64,000 nucleotides of DNA from UBA10649 sp963793105 (lineage in GTDB: Bacteria; Actinomycetota; Actinomycetes; S36-B12). Both the position numbers and the translations under genes were made by a program. Below, in pieces: positions 18,735 through 26,762 of the stretch. The notes under the pieces were generated by a model. That model had not been told where the DNA came from. It did not search any database and worked only from the letters and a program-made list of their open reading frames with translations. Location of the stretch: contig CAWBZB010000008.1 in assembly GCA_963793105.1 (NCBI GenBank), positions 457,963 through 521,962 on the forward strand. The letters run 5' to 3'. How positions within the stretch are numbered: the stretch's first letter is position 1; each line of letters starts with the position of its first letter.

Positions 18735-20266
18735 GGGCAACCGAGCAGCTCGGTCGCTACCGACTGCTCGACATGGTCACCGAGGACGAGGGGCTCGGCG
18801 GTCGTGGGGACGTGTATCTCTGGCACGCCTATGACGAGGTCCTCGACCGGCCGGTAGCGGTGCGTGTCCTCCCGGCCGATGACTCACGAGTGCCGGCGGT
18901 GCTCGGCGCCGCCCAGGCTGCCGCGCTGGTGGACGATCGGCGGCTGCTTCGCGTGCTCGACATCCTGGACCTGCCGCCGACCGCCGACGAACCGGCGCGC
19001 GTCGCAGTGGTGACGGAGTGGGCCACGGGCCGGAACCTCGAGCGCACCCTCGAGGACCGCGGAGGTACGCCTCTCGCTGCGCCGGAGGCCCTGTCCCTCG
19101 TGGCTGAGGTGGCCCGCGCCGTGGCCGCCGGCACTGCCGAGAACGTGAGCCACGGGCGACTTCGCCCGTCGAGCGTCTTCATCACCGACGCGGGAGAGGT
19201 GCGGGTGCGGGGGCTCGCCGTCGACGCGGCGCTGTTCGGGCCACTGACCCGGGCGGGCGATCCCGAGCAGGCCGACGTCGACGCCCTCGGATCCCTGGTC
19301 TACCTCCTCACGACCGGATACTGGCCCGGCGAGGGGACGACGTCCTCCCCGGCAGCACCCCGGTCGGGCGGATTCGTCCTGCCGCCGTCGCAGGTGCGGG
19401 CAGCCGTGCCCCGCGGGGTCGATGACGTGGTCGCCCGCTCCGTCATCAGCGCCGCCCGGAGCCGTGGGGTGGCGCGTGTCCAGGATGCCGCCGCCTTCGC
19501 GACCATGATCGGTGCCACGTTGGACCATCTGGCCCCCGTCACGACGACGCTCCGCCCGGTGCCGCGGACCCCCGGGCGTCAGGCACTGCACGTCGCGCTG
19601 GTCGGTGTCGGCCGCCTGTTCGCAGTCCTTCTCGGGGCTGCCGTCGTCGCCGGCGTGGCCTGGCTCGGCTGGACCATGATGGCCGACACGACGGTGGCCG
19701 AGAGCGATCCCTCCGCGTCCCTGATCGACGAGATGCTCACCTCGCCGGCACGTCCGGTCGACGACTTCGCCGGCTCCTCCGTGGAACGCACCTACCCGAT
19801 CAAGAAGTACCGGTCCTACGACCCGTTCGGTGACGACAACGGCAACGGCAAGCCGGACAAGCGGAGGGGCCGGGAGAACGAGGACCTGGCCAGCACGGTC
19901 AACGACGCCGACCCGGACACGGCCTGGCTGACGTCCGAGTACGCGACTCCCAGCCTCGACGGGAAGGACGGAGTCGGTCTGATCCTCGACCTGGGGCAGC
20001 CGCAGGACGTTCAGCAGGTGTCGCTGAACCTCGTCGGACGCGGAAGCGCCCTCGACGTCCGGGTCGCGGACCGCATCCTTCCCGACCCTGCCCTGTGGAC
20101 CCCACTGGCGTCCGCTTTCGCCCCCCGGGATGCGATCGCCATGCGGGCGCCTCGACCCGTGACCGGCCGATACGTGCTCATCTGGTTCACCAGGGTCCCT
20201 CCGGCCGAGGACGAGAGCGTGGGCGTGTACCAGGGCGGCATCAGGAGCGCGGTCGTCAGCGGCTGA
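18731..20266 (+). CDS. Membrane pseudokinase with extracytoplasmic discoidin-like domain (MurJ partner)
   Basis: A 511-residue protein. Residues about 1-270 resemble a serine/threonine kinase lobe (LGRYRLLDMV, VLDRPVAVRVLPAD), but the HRDxKxxN loop is replaced by SHGRLRPSSV, there is no DFG, and the Lys of the VAVK motif is Arg, so it should be catalytically dead. One helix follows (about 291-316), then a DNGNGKPDKRR-like calcium-loop stretch and a C-terminal beta domain (about 390-511) like F5/8 C discoidin folds. In M. tuberculosis the same pseudokinase is fused to MviN and binds FhaA when phosphorylated. Here it is a separate gene overlapping murJ by four bases. FhaA is encoded at 54352-55047. 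Confidence 0.75.
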   Translation: MRATEQLGRYRLLDMVTEDEGLGGRGDVYLWHAYDEVLDRPVAVRVLPADDSRVPAVLGAAQAAALVDDRRLLRVLDILDLPPTADEPARVAVVTEWATGRNLERTLEDRGGTPLAAPEALSLVAEVARAVAAGTAENVSHGRLRPSSVFITDAGEVRVRGLAVDAALFGPLTRAGDPEQADVDALGSLVYLLTTGYWPGEGTTSSPAAPRSGGFVLPPSQVRAAVPRGVDDVVARSVISAARSRGVARVQDAAAFATMIGATLDHLAPVTTTLRPVPRTPGRQALHVALVGVGRLFAVLLGAAVVAGVAWLGWTMMADTTVAESDPSASLIDEMLTSPARPVDDFAGSSVERTYPIKKYRSYDPFGDDNGNGKPDKRRGRENEDLASTVNDADPDTAWLTSEYATPSLDGKDGVGLILDLGQPQDVQQVSLNLVGRGSALDVRVADRILPDPALWTPLASAFAPRDAIAMRAPRPVTGRYVLIWFTRVPPAEDESVGVYQGGIRSAVVSG

Positions 20267-20271
20267 CCATC

Positions 20272-20277
20272 TAGGCT
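20272..20277 (+). promoter_or_regulatory. -10 element TAGGCT for leaderless sigM mRNA
   Basis: TAGGCT ends seven bases before the GTG at 20285, with no ribosome site between. It suggests that sigM has its own leaderless promoter besides any read-through from the murJ operon. Confidence 0.5.
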
Positions 20278-20284
20278 CGGCGTC

Positions 20285-20905
20285 GTGACCGTCCTCGATC
20301 CGCCCAGCGATGCGCAGCTGCTCGCTGATCACGTCGCCGGGGACCCAGACGCCTTCGAGGAGATCGTCCGACGACACCGCGACCGGCTGTGGGCCGTCGC
20401 GCTGCGCACGACGGGGGACCCCGAGGAGGCGGCCGATGCCCTCCAGGACGCCCTCATCTCCGCCTTCCGGCGTGCCGAGCAGTTCCGTGGCGACTCCGCG
20501 GTCACCACCTGGCTGCACCGCATCGTCGTGAACGCCAGCCTCGACCGACTCCGACGACGCTCCGTGCGCCAGGCCCAGCCCCTCCCGGACGACAACGAGA
20601 ACCTGCCCGGAGCGGTCGTCGCCGACCCCACGGACCATCTCGACCGTCGCGTCACCCAGCTCGCCGTCACCGAGGCGCTGGCCGAGCTTCCTGAGGACCA
20701 GCGGGCCGCCGTGCTGCTTGTCGACGTGGAGGGATGGTCGGTCGAGGAGGCTGCCGTCCGGCTCGGCTGCCCTGAGGGGACGGTCAAGAGCCGCTGCTTC
20801 CGCGGCCGGGCGAAACTCGCCAAACGACTGGCGTACCTGCGGAACCCAGACGATGCGGACCCCGTCGTACCCCCGGAAGGAGGTGAGCACCCGCATGGCT
20901 CATGA
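20285..20905 (+). CDS. sigM: ECF RNA polymerase sigma factor, SigM type
   Basis: A 206-residue ECF sigma factor. Region 2 spans about 14-85 (DPDAFEEIVRRHRDRLW, DPEEAADALQDALISAFRR, TWLHRIVVNASLDRLRRR) and region 4 about 130-185 (LAELPEDQRAAVLLVDVEGWSVEEAAVRLGCPEGTVKSRCFRGRAKL). Placement between murJ/pseudokinase and trxB/trxA is the same as mycobacterial sigM. Members respond to envelope or late-stage stress. The next gene overlaps it by 11 bases and encodes the likely membrane anti-sigma factor. Confidence 0.9.
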   Translation: MTVLDPPSDAQLLADHVAGDPDAFEEIVRRHRDRLWAVALRTTGDPEEAADALQDALISAFRRAEQFRGDSAVTTWLHRIVVNASLDRLRRRSVRQAQPLPDDNENLPGAVVADPTDHLDRRVTQLAVTEALAELPEDQRAAVLLVDVEGWSVEEAAVRLGCPEGTVKSRCFRGRAKLAKRLAYLRNPDDADPVVPPEGGEHPHGS

Positions 20906-21761
20906 GCAGGACCCCGGGGAGGACTACCCCAGGGGCACCGACGATGACGTCGCGCCGGCCGATCTGGCCTTCGTGTCTGATGAGCTGGCGCGTCTCACCT
21001 TCCTCAAGCCCGACGATCCCCAGACCGTCCCGATGCCCGAGTGGGCCTGGCAGCGGATCACCTCCGAACTCGCCCGGGAGTCCGCGCACCGGGCGGCCGA
21101 CGTCGGCCGCTCGAGCCGACCCTCGCGGCTGCTCCGCTGGGGTGGCGGACTCGCCGCCGCCTCGGTCGCCGTGGTCGCGATCGGCGCTGCGGTGACCCTC
21201 ACGGGCGGACCCGGCCCCGACGTGGTCGCCGGCGAGGTCCCCGCTGCCAGCCTGCTGGCCGACGCGGTTCCCGCGGTCGAGGAGGCCGAGCCCGTCGGTG
21301 CCGGGGCATCGTTGGACGCCGGCGTGCTCGAAGGGCCCCAGAGCCTCTCGTTCGCGGGGGTCCCTCCGGTACAGATGCTGGTCGACTCCCAGATGAACTA
21401 CACCGCTGACTCCCTGCGGTCCCAGGTCACCTCCGTGATGAAGCGCTTCGGGGCGGACGAGCGGGCCAAGGAGCCGGCCGCACCCGCGCCGCCGGTCATC
21501 GAGACCGCGAGCCTGCCGGTGACCGGCTTCACCGCCTCCGAGCAGGCGCTGCGCGACTGCATCACCAAGCTGACCCGTTTCGCCGGATCGACGGCCCTGA
21601 TGGTGGACCGCTCGGATTTCGAGGGGGCCGACGCCGGTGTCGTGGTGGCACCGACCTACGAGGCGAGCAGCCCCTCGCCGGACATGTCCCGCCTGCAGGT
21701 GTGGGTGGTCGATCCGGACTGCGACGTCACCATGGCGATCCAGATCACCCTGACGCCGTAG
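20895..21761 (+). CDS. Anti-sigma factor-like membrane protein (SigM partner)
   Basis: A 288-residue protein with an N-terminal cytoplasmic part (about 1-80), one membrane helix (about 86-106, WGGGLAAASVAVVAIGAAVTL) and an extracytoplasmic C-terminal domain with two Cys (DCITKL and VDPDCDV). That topology and the 11-base overlap with sigM point to its anti-sigma factor. I do not see a clear HxxxCxxC zinc motif. The ATG at 20895 is fixed by an almost perfect GGAAGGAGGTGA site inside the end of sigM; a much longer upstream frame should be ignored. Confidence 0.8.
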   Translation: MAHEQDPGEDYPRGTDDDVAPADLAFVSDELARLTFLKPDDPQTVPMPEWAWQRITSELARESAHRAADVGRSSRPSRLLRWGGGLAAASVAVVAIGAAVTLTGGPGPDVVAGEVPAASLLADAVPAVEEAEPVGAGASLDAGVLEGPQSLSFAGVPPVQMLVDSQMNYTADSLRSQVTSVMKRFGADERAKEPAAPAPPVIETASLPVTGFTASEQALRDCITKLTRFAGSTALMVDRSDFEGADAGVVVAPTYEASSPSPDMSRLQVWVVDPDCDVTMAIQITLTP

Positions 21762-21766
21762 TCGAC

Positions 21767-21793
21767 GGGAATTCGCGGGACCGTAGGATCGTT
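21767..21793 (+). promoter_or_regulatory. SigR/SigH-type promoter of trxB-trxA
   Basis: GGGAAT (21767-21772) and GTT (21791-21793) are separated by exactly 18 bases, matching the GGGAAY-N18-GTT consensus of the thiol-oxidative-stress sigma factor SigR of Streptomyces (SigH in mycobacteria). It lies just after the anti-sigma stop and about 70 bases before trxB, a known target of that regulon. Confidence 0.75.
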
Positions 21794-21797
21794 ACGG

Positions 21798-21820
21798 CCT
21801 CAGGGGCATACCCCCTGAGG
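21798..21820 (+). promoter_or_regulatory. Hairpin in the trxB leader
   Basis: A perfect 9-bp stem, CCTCAGGGG with CCCCTGAGG, flanks a five-base loop. It begins five bases after the GTT of the SigR-type promoter, so it sits at or just after the expected transcription start. It could stabilise the 5' end, bind a protein, or stop transcription coming from sigM and its anti-sigma gene. Confidence 0.5.
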
Positions 21821-21863
21821 TATCCATGAGGTACTGACTCCCGACTGTGCAGAGGGGCATCGC

Positions 21864-22793
21864 GTGAGCGAGCGCAACGTCATCATCATCGGTTCCGGAC
21901 CCGCCGGGTACACGGCTGCGGTCTACGCGGCACGCGCGCAGCTGGCTCCCCTCGTCTTCGAGGGGTCGGTCACGGCGGGCGGTGCCCTGATGAACACCAC
22001 CGAGGTCGAGAACTTCCCGGGCTTCACCGACGGGATCATGGGTCCCCAGCTGATGGAGCAGATGCGCGCCCAGGCCGTGCGCTTCGGAGCCGAGCTGGTG
22101 ACCGACGACATCGTCAGCGTCGACCTGGCGGGGGACGTCAAGACGGTCGTGGACGGATCCGGTACTACGCACCGGGCGCGCTCCATCATCCTCGCGATGG
22201 GATCGGCCTACCGAGAGTTGGGGCTGCCGAACGAGAAGCGCCTGTCCGGTCACGGGGTCTCCTGGTGCGCGACGTGTGACGGATTCTTCTTCCGGGATCA
22301 GGACATTGCCGTGGTCGGCGGCGGCGACTCGGCCATCGAGGAGGCGTTGTTCCTCACCCGCTTCGGGCGCTCGGTCACCCTCGTCCACCGACGCGACTCC
22401 CTGCGGGCCAGCAAGATCATGCAGGAGCGCGCCTTCGCCAACGACAAGCTCCACTTCGCGTGGAACAGCACCGTCGAGGACGTGATCGGCGATGCCAAGG
22501 TCAGCGGCATCGTGCTGCGTGACACGCAGACCGGCGAGACCCGCGAACTCCCCGTCACGGGGCTCTTCGTCGCCATCGGACACGATCCGCGGTCCGAGCT
22601 CGTGCGCGGCCAGGTGGACCTCGACGACGAGGGCTACGTGCTCGTCGAGGATCGCTCGACCCGCACGTCGCTTCCCGGTGTCTTCGCCTCCGGGGATCTC
22701 GTGGACCACACCTACCGGCAGGCCATCACCGCCGCCGGTTCAGGTTGCGCCGCCGCTCTGGACGCGGAGCGCTTCCTCGCATCGAACGAGTAG
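21864..22793 (+). CDS. trxB: Thioredoxin-disulfide reductase
   Basis: A 309-residue flavoprotein that uses NADPH to reduce thioredoxin. The FAD motif GSGPAGYTAAVYAAR is at 10-24, the redox pair is C135-A-T-C138, the NADPH motif VVGGGDSAIEEALFL follows, and the C-terminal FAD block is GVFASGDLVDHTYRQAITAAGSGC. The length is normal for the low-molecular-weight class. The GTG at 21864 follows AGAGGGGC. A SigR-type promoter precedes it, and trxA follows 51 bases downstream. Confidence 0.97.
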   Translation: MSERNVIIIGSGPAGYTAAVYAARAQLAPLVFEGSVTAGGALMNTTEVENFPGFTDGIMGPQLMEQMRAQAVRFGAELVTDDIVSVDLAGDVKTVVDGSGTTHRARSIILAMGSAYRELGLPNEKRLSGHGVSWCATCDGFFFRDQDIAVVGGGDSAIEEALFLTRFGRSVTLVHRRDSLRASKIMQERAFANDKLHFAWNSTVEDVIGDAKVSGIVLRDTQTGETRELPVTGLFVAIGHDPRSELVRGQVDLDDEGYVLVEDRSTRTSLPGVFASGDLVDHTYRQAITAAGSGCAAALDAERFLASNE

Positions 22794-22844
22794 CCTGAGC
22801 CGAGACGTCGCACGCACACCCCGCCTCACACCTGGAGAACCCGC

Positions 22845-23165
22845 ATGGGAGCAACGAAGAAGGTCACCGACGCAAGCTTCACCGATGACGTCCTGATGAG
22901 CGAGAAGCCCGTCATCGTGGACTTCTGGGCGGAGTGGTGCGGACCCTGCAAGATGATCGCCCCGATCCTCGAGGAGCTGGCGAGCGAGAACGACGGCGTC
23001 GTCATCGCCAAGCTGAACGTGGACGAGAATCCGCAGACCGCCGCCTCGTACGGGATCACGTCCATCCCCACCATGAACGTCTACAAGGGCGGTCAGATCG
23101 TCAAGACCATCATCGGGGCCAAGCCCAAGGCAGCCCTCCTCGCCGACCTCGCTCCCTACCTGTAG
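22845..23165 (+). CDS. trxA: Thioredoxin
   Basis: A 106-residue thioredoxin with the W31-C-G-P-C35 active site and the cis-proline loop SIPTM. It reduces protein disulfides in the cytoplasm and is recycled by the adjacent TrxB. A GGAGAA ribosome site precedes the ATG. A -10-like TAGCCT at 22791-22796 may add a second promoter within the trxB end. Confidence 0.97.
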   Translation: MGATKKVTDASFTDDVLMSEKPVIVDFWAEWCGPCKMIAPILEELASENDGVVIAKLNVDENPQTAASYGITSIPTMNVYKGGQIVKTIIGAKPKAALLADLAPYL

Positions 23166-23186
23166 CCGAGCGGCCGCAGGACCACC

Positions 23187-24245
23187 GTGTCCACCGCACT
23201 CCGTCGCGGAGACGAGGGCGCTGCCGTGGCCGAGGTCCGTGCGCGTCTGGCTCAGCTGGGGTTGTGCGCGGATACCGATGCCGATCCGGAGGTGTTCGAC
23301 GGCGAGCTCGATCGGGCGGTCCGCGCCTTCCAGCAGGAGCGGGGCATCACGGTCGACGGGATCGTCGGTCCGCACACCTTCCGGCGCCTCGAGGAGGCGC
23401 GATGGCAGCTCGGTGACCGGGTCCTGTCCTACGCGCCCGGGCACCTCATGGCCGGCGACGACGTCACCGAACTCCAACGGCGCCTGAACCAGCTCGGATT
23501 CGCGGCGGGCCGAGCCGATGGCCTGTTCGGAGTCGAGACCGACGCCGCCATGCGGGAGTTCCAGAAGGGTGTCGGAGTCAACGCCGACGGAACGTGCGGC
23601 CCCGATTCCTTCCGGGCCTTCGATCGACTGGTCAGGACGATCTCGGGCGGCAACGCCGCGACGCTGCGCGAGCATGTCACCCTCTCCGAACTCAGGACGG
23701 GCGTCGCCGACAAGGTCGTCGTCATCGACCCGGGCGACATCGTCGACGCGGCTCTCTGCCACTCCATCGCCGTGCGTGTCGAGGGGCGCCTGGCCGCCGT
23801 CGGCACCCAGGTGCTGCTGACCCGCCCCGCGCATCTCGACCCTCGCGTCCCGGTGACCGATGACCATGCGCGGGCGCAGTTCGCGAACGAAGTCGGGGCG
23901 GACCTGGTCCTGTCGCTGCACGTCAACCGGGTGGAGAGCCCGCTGCCGAACGGACTCGTCACGTTCTACTTCGGCGACCCCCGCGGCGGCGCCCACTCCC
24001 CCAGCGGACGCGTCCTCGCCGAACGGGTTCAGCAGGAGGTGCAGGCTCGTACGGACCTGCTGGACTGCCACACCCATCCACGTACCTGGGACATGCTCAG
24101 GATGACCCGCATGCCCGCCGTTCGGGTCGAGCTGGGCTACCTGTCGAACGAAGCCGACGCCCGGCGCCTGACCAGCCAGGCATTCCAGGACACGGTTGCC
24201 GAGGGGCTCGCGGCAGCCGTGGTCGGGTTCTGCTCGCCGCTCTAG
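23187..24245 (+). CDS. cwlM: CwlM-type amidase-fold regulator of peptidoglycan synthesis
   Basis: A 352-residue protein with two peptidoglycan-binding type 1 repeats (about 1-70 and 80-150) and an N-acetylmuramoyl-L-alanine amidase (Amidase_3) domain (about 170-350). The zinc His of the DPGHGG motif is replaced: the sequence reads VVIDPGDIVD. The later SLHVNR His and the VELGYLSN Glu remain. There is no signal peptide. In mycobacteria CwlM is a cytoplasmic, PknB-phosphorylated activator of MurA rather than a hydrolase, and the missing ligand fits that role. It lies in the same trxB-trxA-cwlM order as in mycobacteria. Confidence 0.85.
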   Translation: MSTALRRGDEGAAVAEVRARLAQLGLCADTDADPEVFDGELDRAVRAFQQERGITVDGIVGPHTFRRLEEARWQLGDRVLSYAPGHLMAGDDVTELQRRLNQLGFAAGRADGLFGVETDAAMREFQKGVGVNADGTCGPDSFRAFDRLVRTISGGNAATLREHVTLSELRTGVADKVVVIDPGDIVDAALCHSIAVRVEGRLAAVGTQVLLTRPAHLDPRVPVTDDHARAQFANEVGADLVLSLHVNRVESPLPNGLVTFYFGDPRGGAHSPSGRVLAERVQQEVQARTDLLDCHTHPRTWDMLRMTRMPAVRVELGYLSNEADARRLTSQAFQDTVAEGLAAAVVGFCSPL

Positions 24246-24376
24246 TCCGAGACGGGCGTGATCTCGCGGTAGCTGTCCAAAACCAGCCGGTCGCGGTGCG
24301 GCCAGACCAGCCGGATGACGAATCCGATCAGGACCCCCACCACTATCAGGCCCAGCAGACCCAGCGCACGCCGCAT
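24242..24376 (-). CDS. 44-residue single-helix membrane microprotein
   Basis: A short frame read leftward, starting MRRALGLLGLIVVGVLIGF and ending SYREITPVSD. Positive residues at the N-terminus, a helix at about 5-23, and a charged C-terminus suggest an N-in membrane microprotein. It has a good ribosome site (GGAAGGA, 8-10 bases before the ATG) and a -10-like TAGAGT at about 24400-24405 on the same strand. Its stop shares CTAG with the cwlM stop. I do not recognise a family. Confidence 0.6.
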   Translation of the reverse strand: MRRALGLLGLIVVGVLIGFVIRLVWPHRDRLVLDSYREITPVSD

Positions 24377-24459
24377 GATCCCCGTCCTTCCCTTGGTCCT
24401 ACTCTAGGCGGACGGCATGACGCATGCCGCTGAGACCGGAACGGTGCCGGGAGGTGCGC

Positions 24460-25752
24460 ATGGGCGGTTCCCGCCTGGATCCCTGGGTGGACTCCTACGC
24501 CCAGCGCGCCAACGGCATGCGCGCCTCCGAGATCAGGGCCCTGTTCGCCGTGGCGTCCCGGCCCGAGGTCGTCTCCCTCGCGGGCGGAATGCCCTTCGTG
24601 CAGGCGCTGCCCGTGGACATGCTGGCAGACACGGCCCGCCGACTGCTCCACGAACGCGGTCCGCAGGCGCTGCAGTACGGCTCCGGCCAGGGGGATGTGA
24701 CCCTCCGCGAGCAGATCCTCGAGGTGATCGGCGAGGTCGGGGTGCTCGCGCACCCGGACGACATCGTCGTCACGACCGGATCGCAGATGGCTCTCGACCT
24801 CGTCACCCGGGTCTTCTGCGACCCCGGCGACGTCGTCCTCGTGGAGGCACCCTCGTATGTGGGGGCGCTGAGCGTGTTCCGGTCGTACGAGTGCGACGTC
24901 GTGCATGTCGCCATGGACGACGAGGGGCTGGTTCCCTCCGCACTGTCCGAGGCGATCACCGCCGTCCGATCGTCGGGCCGACGCGTGAAGCTCATCTATA
25001 CGATCCCCAGCTTCCACAACCCGGCGGGTGTGACCCAGGGCCCGGCCAGGCGCGCCGAGATCCTGGCCATCGCGCAGTCGGCCGGCATCGCCCTCCTCGA
25101 GGACGACCCCTACGGCCTGCTCGGATTCGAGGGGGAGCCGCCCCGGGCGCTGCGGGCGGACGACGAGGAGGGCGTGATCTACCTCGGCTCCTTCTCCAAG
25201 ACGATCGCTGCCGGACTCCGCGTCGGCTGGGCCGTGGCTCCGCACGGCGTTCGGGAGAAGCTCGTCCTGGCGTCTGAGGCGGCCGTGCTGTGCCCGTCCA
25301 ACTACGCCCAGCTCACGGTGTCGGAGTACCTCGCCACGCAGCCCTGGCGCGAGCAGATCAAGACCTTCCAGGAGGTCTACCGGGATCGGCGCGACGCACT
25401 GCTGGACTCCCTGCAGGCGCTCATGCCGGAAGGCACGACGTGGACCATTCCGGCAGGTGGCTTCTACTCCTGGCTCACGCTCCCGCACGGGCTGGACGCC
25501 ACGGCCATGCTGCCGAGGGCCGTGGCGAATCTGGTCGCGTACGTGCCCGGCACCGGTTTCTACGTGGACGGTCAGGGTCGTCAGAACCTGAGACTGTCCT
25601 ACTGCTACCCCGAGCCCGAGCGCATCCGCGAGGGCGTCCGACGCCTGGCCGCGGTCATCGAGGGTGAACTCGAACTCGCGGACACGTTCGGCACCAGCCG
25701 ATCCCTGAACGCGGTCCAAGGCTCGACCGTCCCCGCCCCCGACCTCCAGTAG
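24460..25752 (+). CDS. PLP-dependent aminotransferase, class I/II (LysN/MocR-catalytic type)
   Basis: A 430-residue fold-type I aminotransferase. Family blocks are VVSLAGGMPF, ALQYGSGQGDVTLREQI, TTGSQMALDLVTRVFCDPGD, PSFHNPAGVT and the PLP-lysine motif GSFSKTIAAGLRVGW. It resembles 2-aminoadipate or aromatic aminotransferases that lack the GntR DNA-binding domain. The ATG at 24460 is chosen because GGGAGG lies seven bases upstream. The Ddl-like gene starts nine bases after its stop, so the two are likely co-transcribed. The physiological substrate is unknown. Confidence 0.85.
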   Translation: MGGSRLDPWVDSYAQRANGMRASEIRALFAVASRPEVVSLAGGMPFVQALPVDMLADTARRLLHERGPQALQYGSGQGDVTLREQILEVIGEVGVLAHPDDIVVTTGSQMALDLVTRVFCDPGDVVLVEAPSYVGALSVFRSYECDVVHVAMDDEGLVPSALSEAITAVRSSGRRVKLIYTIPSFHNPAGVTQGPARRAEILAIAQSAGIALLEDDPYGLLGFEGEPPRALRADDEEGVIYLGSFSKTIAAGLRVGWAVAPHGVREKLVLASEAAVLCPSNYAQLTVSEYLATQPWREQIKTFQEVYRDRRDALLDSLQALMPEGTTWTIPAGGFYSWLTLPHGLDATAMLPRAVANLVAYVPGTGFYVDGQGRQNLRLSYCYPEPERIREGVRRLAAVIEGELELADTFGTSRSLNAVQGSTVPAPDLQ

Positions 25753-25760
25753 GAGTCCCC

Positions 25761-26705
25761 ATGCAGGTTCTCGTGCTCGCCGGCGGCCTCTCAGCCGAGC
25801 GGGATGTCTCGCTCCGCTCCGGCCGGCGGGTCGCCGAGTCGCTCCGGGTCGAGCGGCCGGACTGGGAGGTCGTCGAGCACGATGTCGACTCCGCCCTGTT
25901 GCGACGGCTCCACGAACAGCGACCGGACTGCATCCTGCCGCTGCTGCACGGTGCCGCGGGCGAGGACGGTGCGCTCCGAGATGTGTTGGAATCATTGAGG
26001 ATTCCCTTCGTCGGATCGACCGCGGCCGCCAGTCGTCTCGCCTTCGACAAGCCGGTCGCCAAGCAGCTGGCGCACGCCGCCGGCATCAGCACGCCGGCCT
26101 GCGTGGCCATGCCGCAGGCCACCTTCCGGGAGCTCGGCGCATCTGCCGTCCTCGACGCCGTCATCGTGCGACTGGGGCTGCCGCTCGTCGTCAAGCCCAC
26201 GAAGGGCGGCTCCTCACTGGGTACGTCCATCGTCCGGCGCGCCGCGGATCTCCCTGCGGCGATGGTGGGTGCCTTCGCCTACGGCGACGTCGTCCTGATG
26301 GAGCAGTACGTGGAGGGCGTGGAACTCGCGATCGGGGTGTTCGAGCGTGAGGGTGACGTGCTGGCACTGTCGGCCGTCGAGATCGTGCCCGAGGGCGAGC
26401 TCTACGACTACGCGGCCCGGTACACCGCCGGAACGACCGAGTTCTTCTGCCCCGCCCGCCTGGACGACGAGGTCGCCGTACGCGCCCAGGCGTTGGCGCT
26501 CGACGTGCACGTTCTGCTCGGACTGCGCGACGTGTCGCGCACTGATCTGATCGTCGATGCCGACGGCACACCCTGGTTCCTCGAGGTGAACGTCGCCCCG
26601 GGGATGACCGAGACTTCCTTGCTGCCGCAGGCCCTGACGGCTGCCGAGGTGCCCCTGGGTGCGCTGACTGCCGAGCTCGTCCTGGCGGCCATGGCCCGGG
26701 AGTAG
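25761..26705 (+). CDS. D-alanine--D-alanine ligase family ATP-grasp protein
   Basis: A 314-residue Ddl-type ATP-grasp enzyme. It shows the N-terminal LAGGLSAERDVSLRSG motif, HGAAGEDG, the ATP loop PTKGGSSLGTS, the YDYAARY omega-loop block, and the C-terminal SRTDLIVD...FLEVNVAPGMTETS catalytic segment. These residues fit D-Ala-D-Ala ligation for peptidoglycan. Whether this is the main Ddl or an accessory copy cannot be judged, since the usual ddl locus is outside the window. It converges on parB and is paired with the upstream aminotransferase. Confidence 0.85.
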   Translation: MQVLVLAGGLSAERDVSLRSGRRVAESLRVERPDWEVVEHDVDSALLRRLHEQRPDCILPLLHGAAGEDGALRDVLESLRIPFVGSTAAASRLAFDKPVAKQLAHAAGISTPACVAMPQATFRELGASAVLDAVIVRLGLPLVVKPTKGGSSLGTSIVRRAADLPAAMVGAFAYGDVVLMEQYVEGVELAIGVFEREGDVLALSAVEIVPEGELYDYAARYTAGTTEFFCPARLDDEVAVRAQALALDVHVLLGLRDVSRTDLIVDADGTPWFLEVNVAPGMTETSLLPQALTAAEVPLGALTAELVLAAMARE

Positions 26706-26762
26706 TTGAGCCGTCCTGCCGGCAGCGAGGCGCCGCCGTCCCCAGACCTTGGTCGCCGAGGG

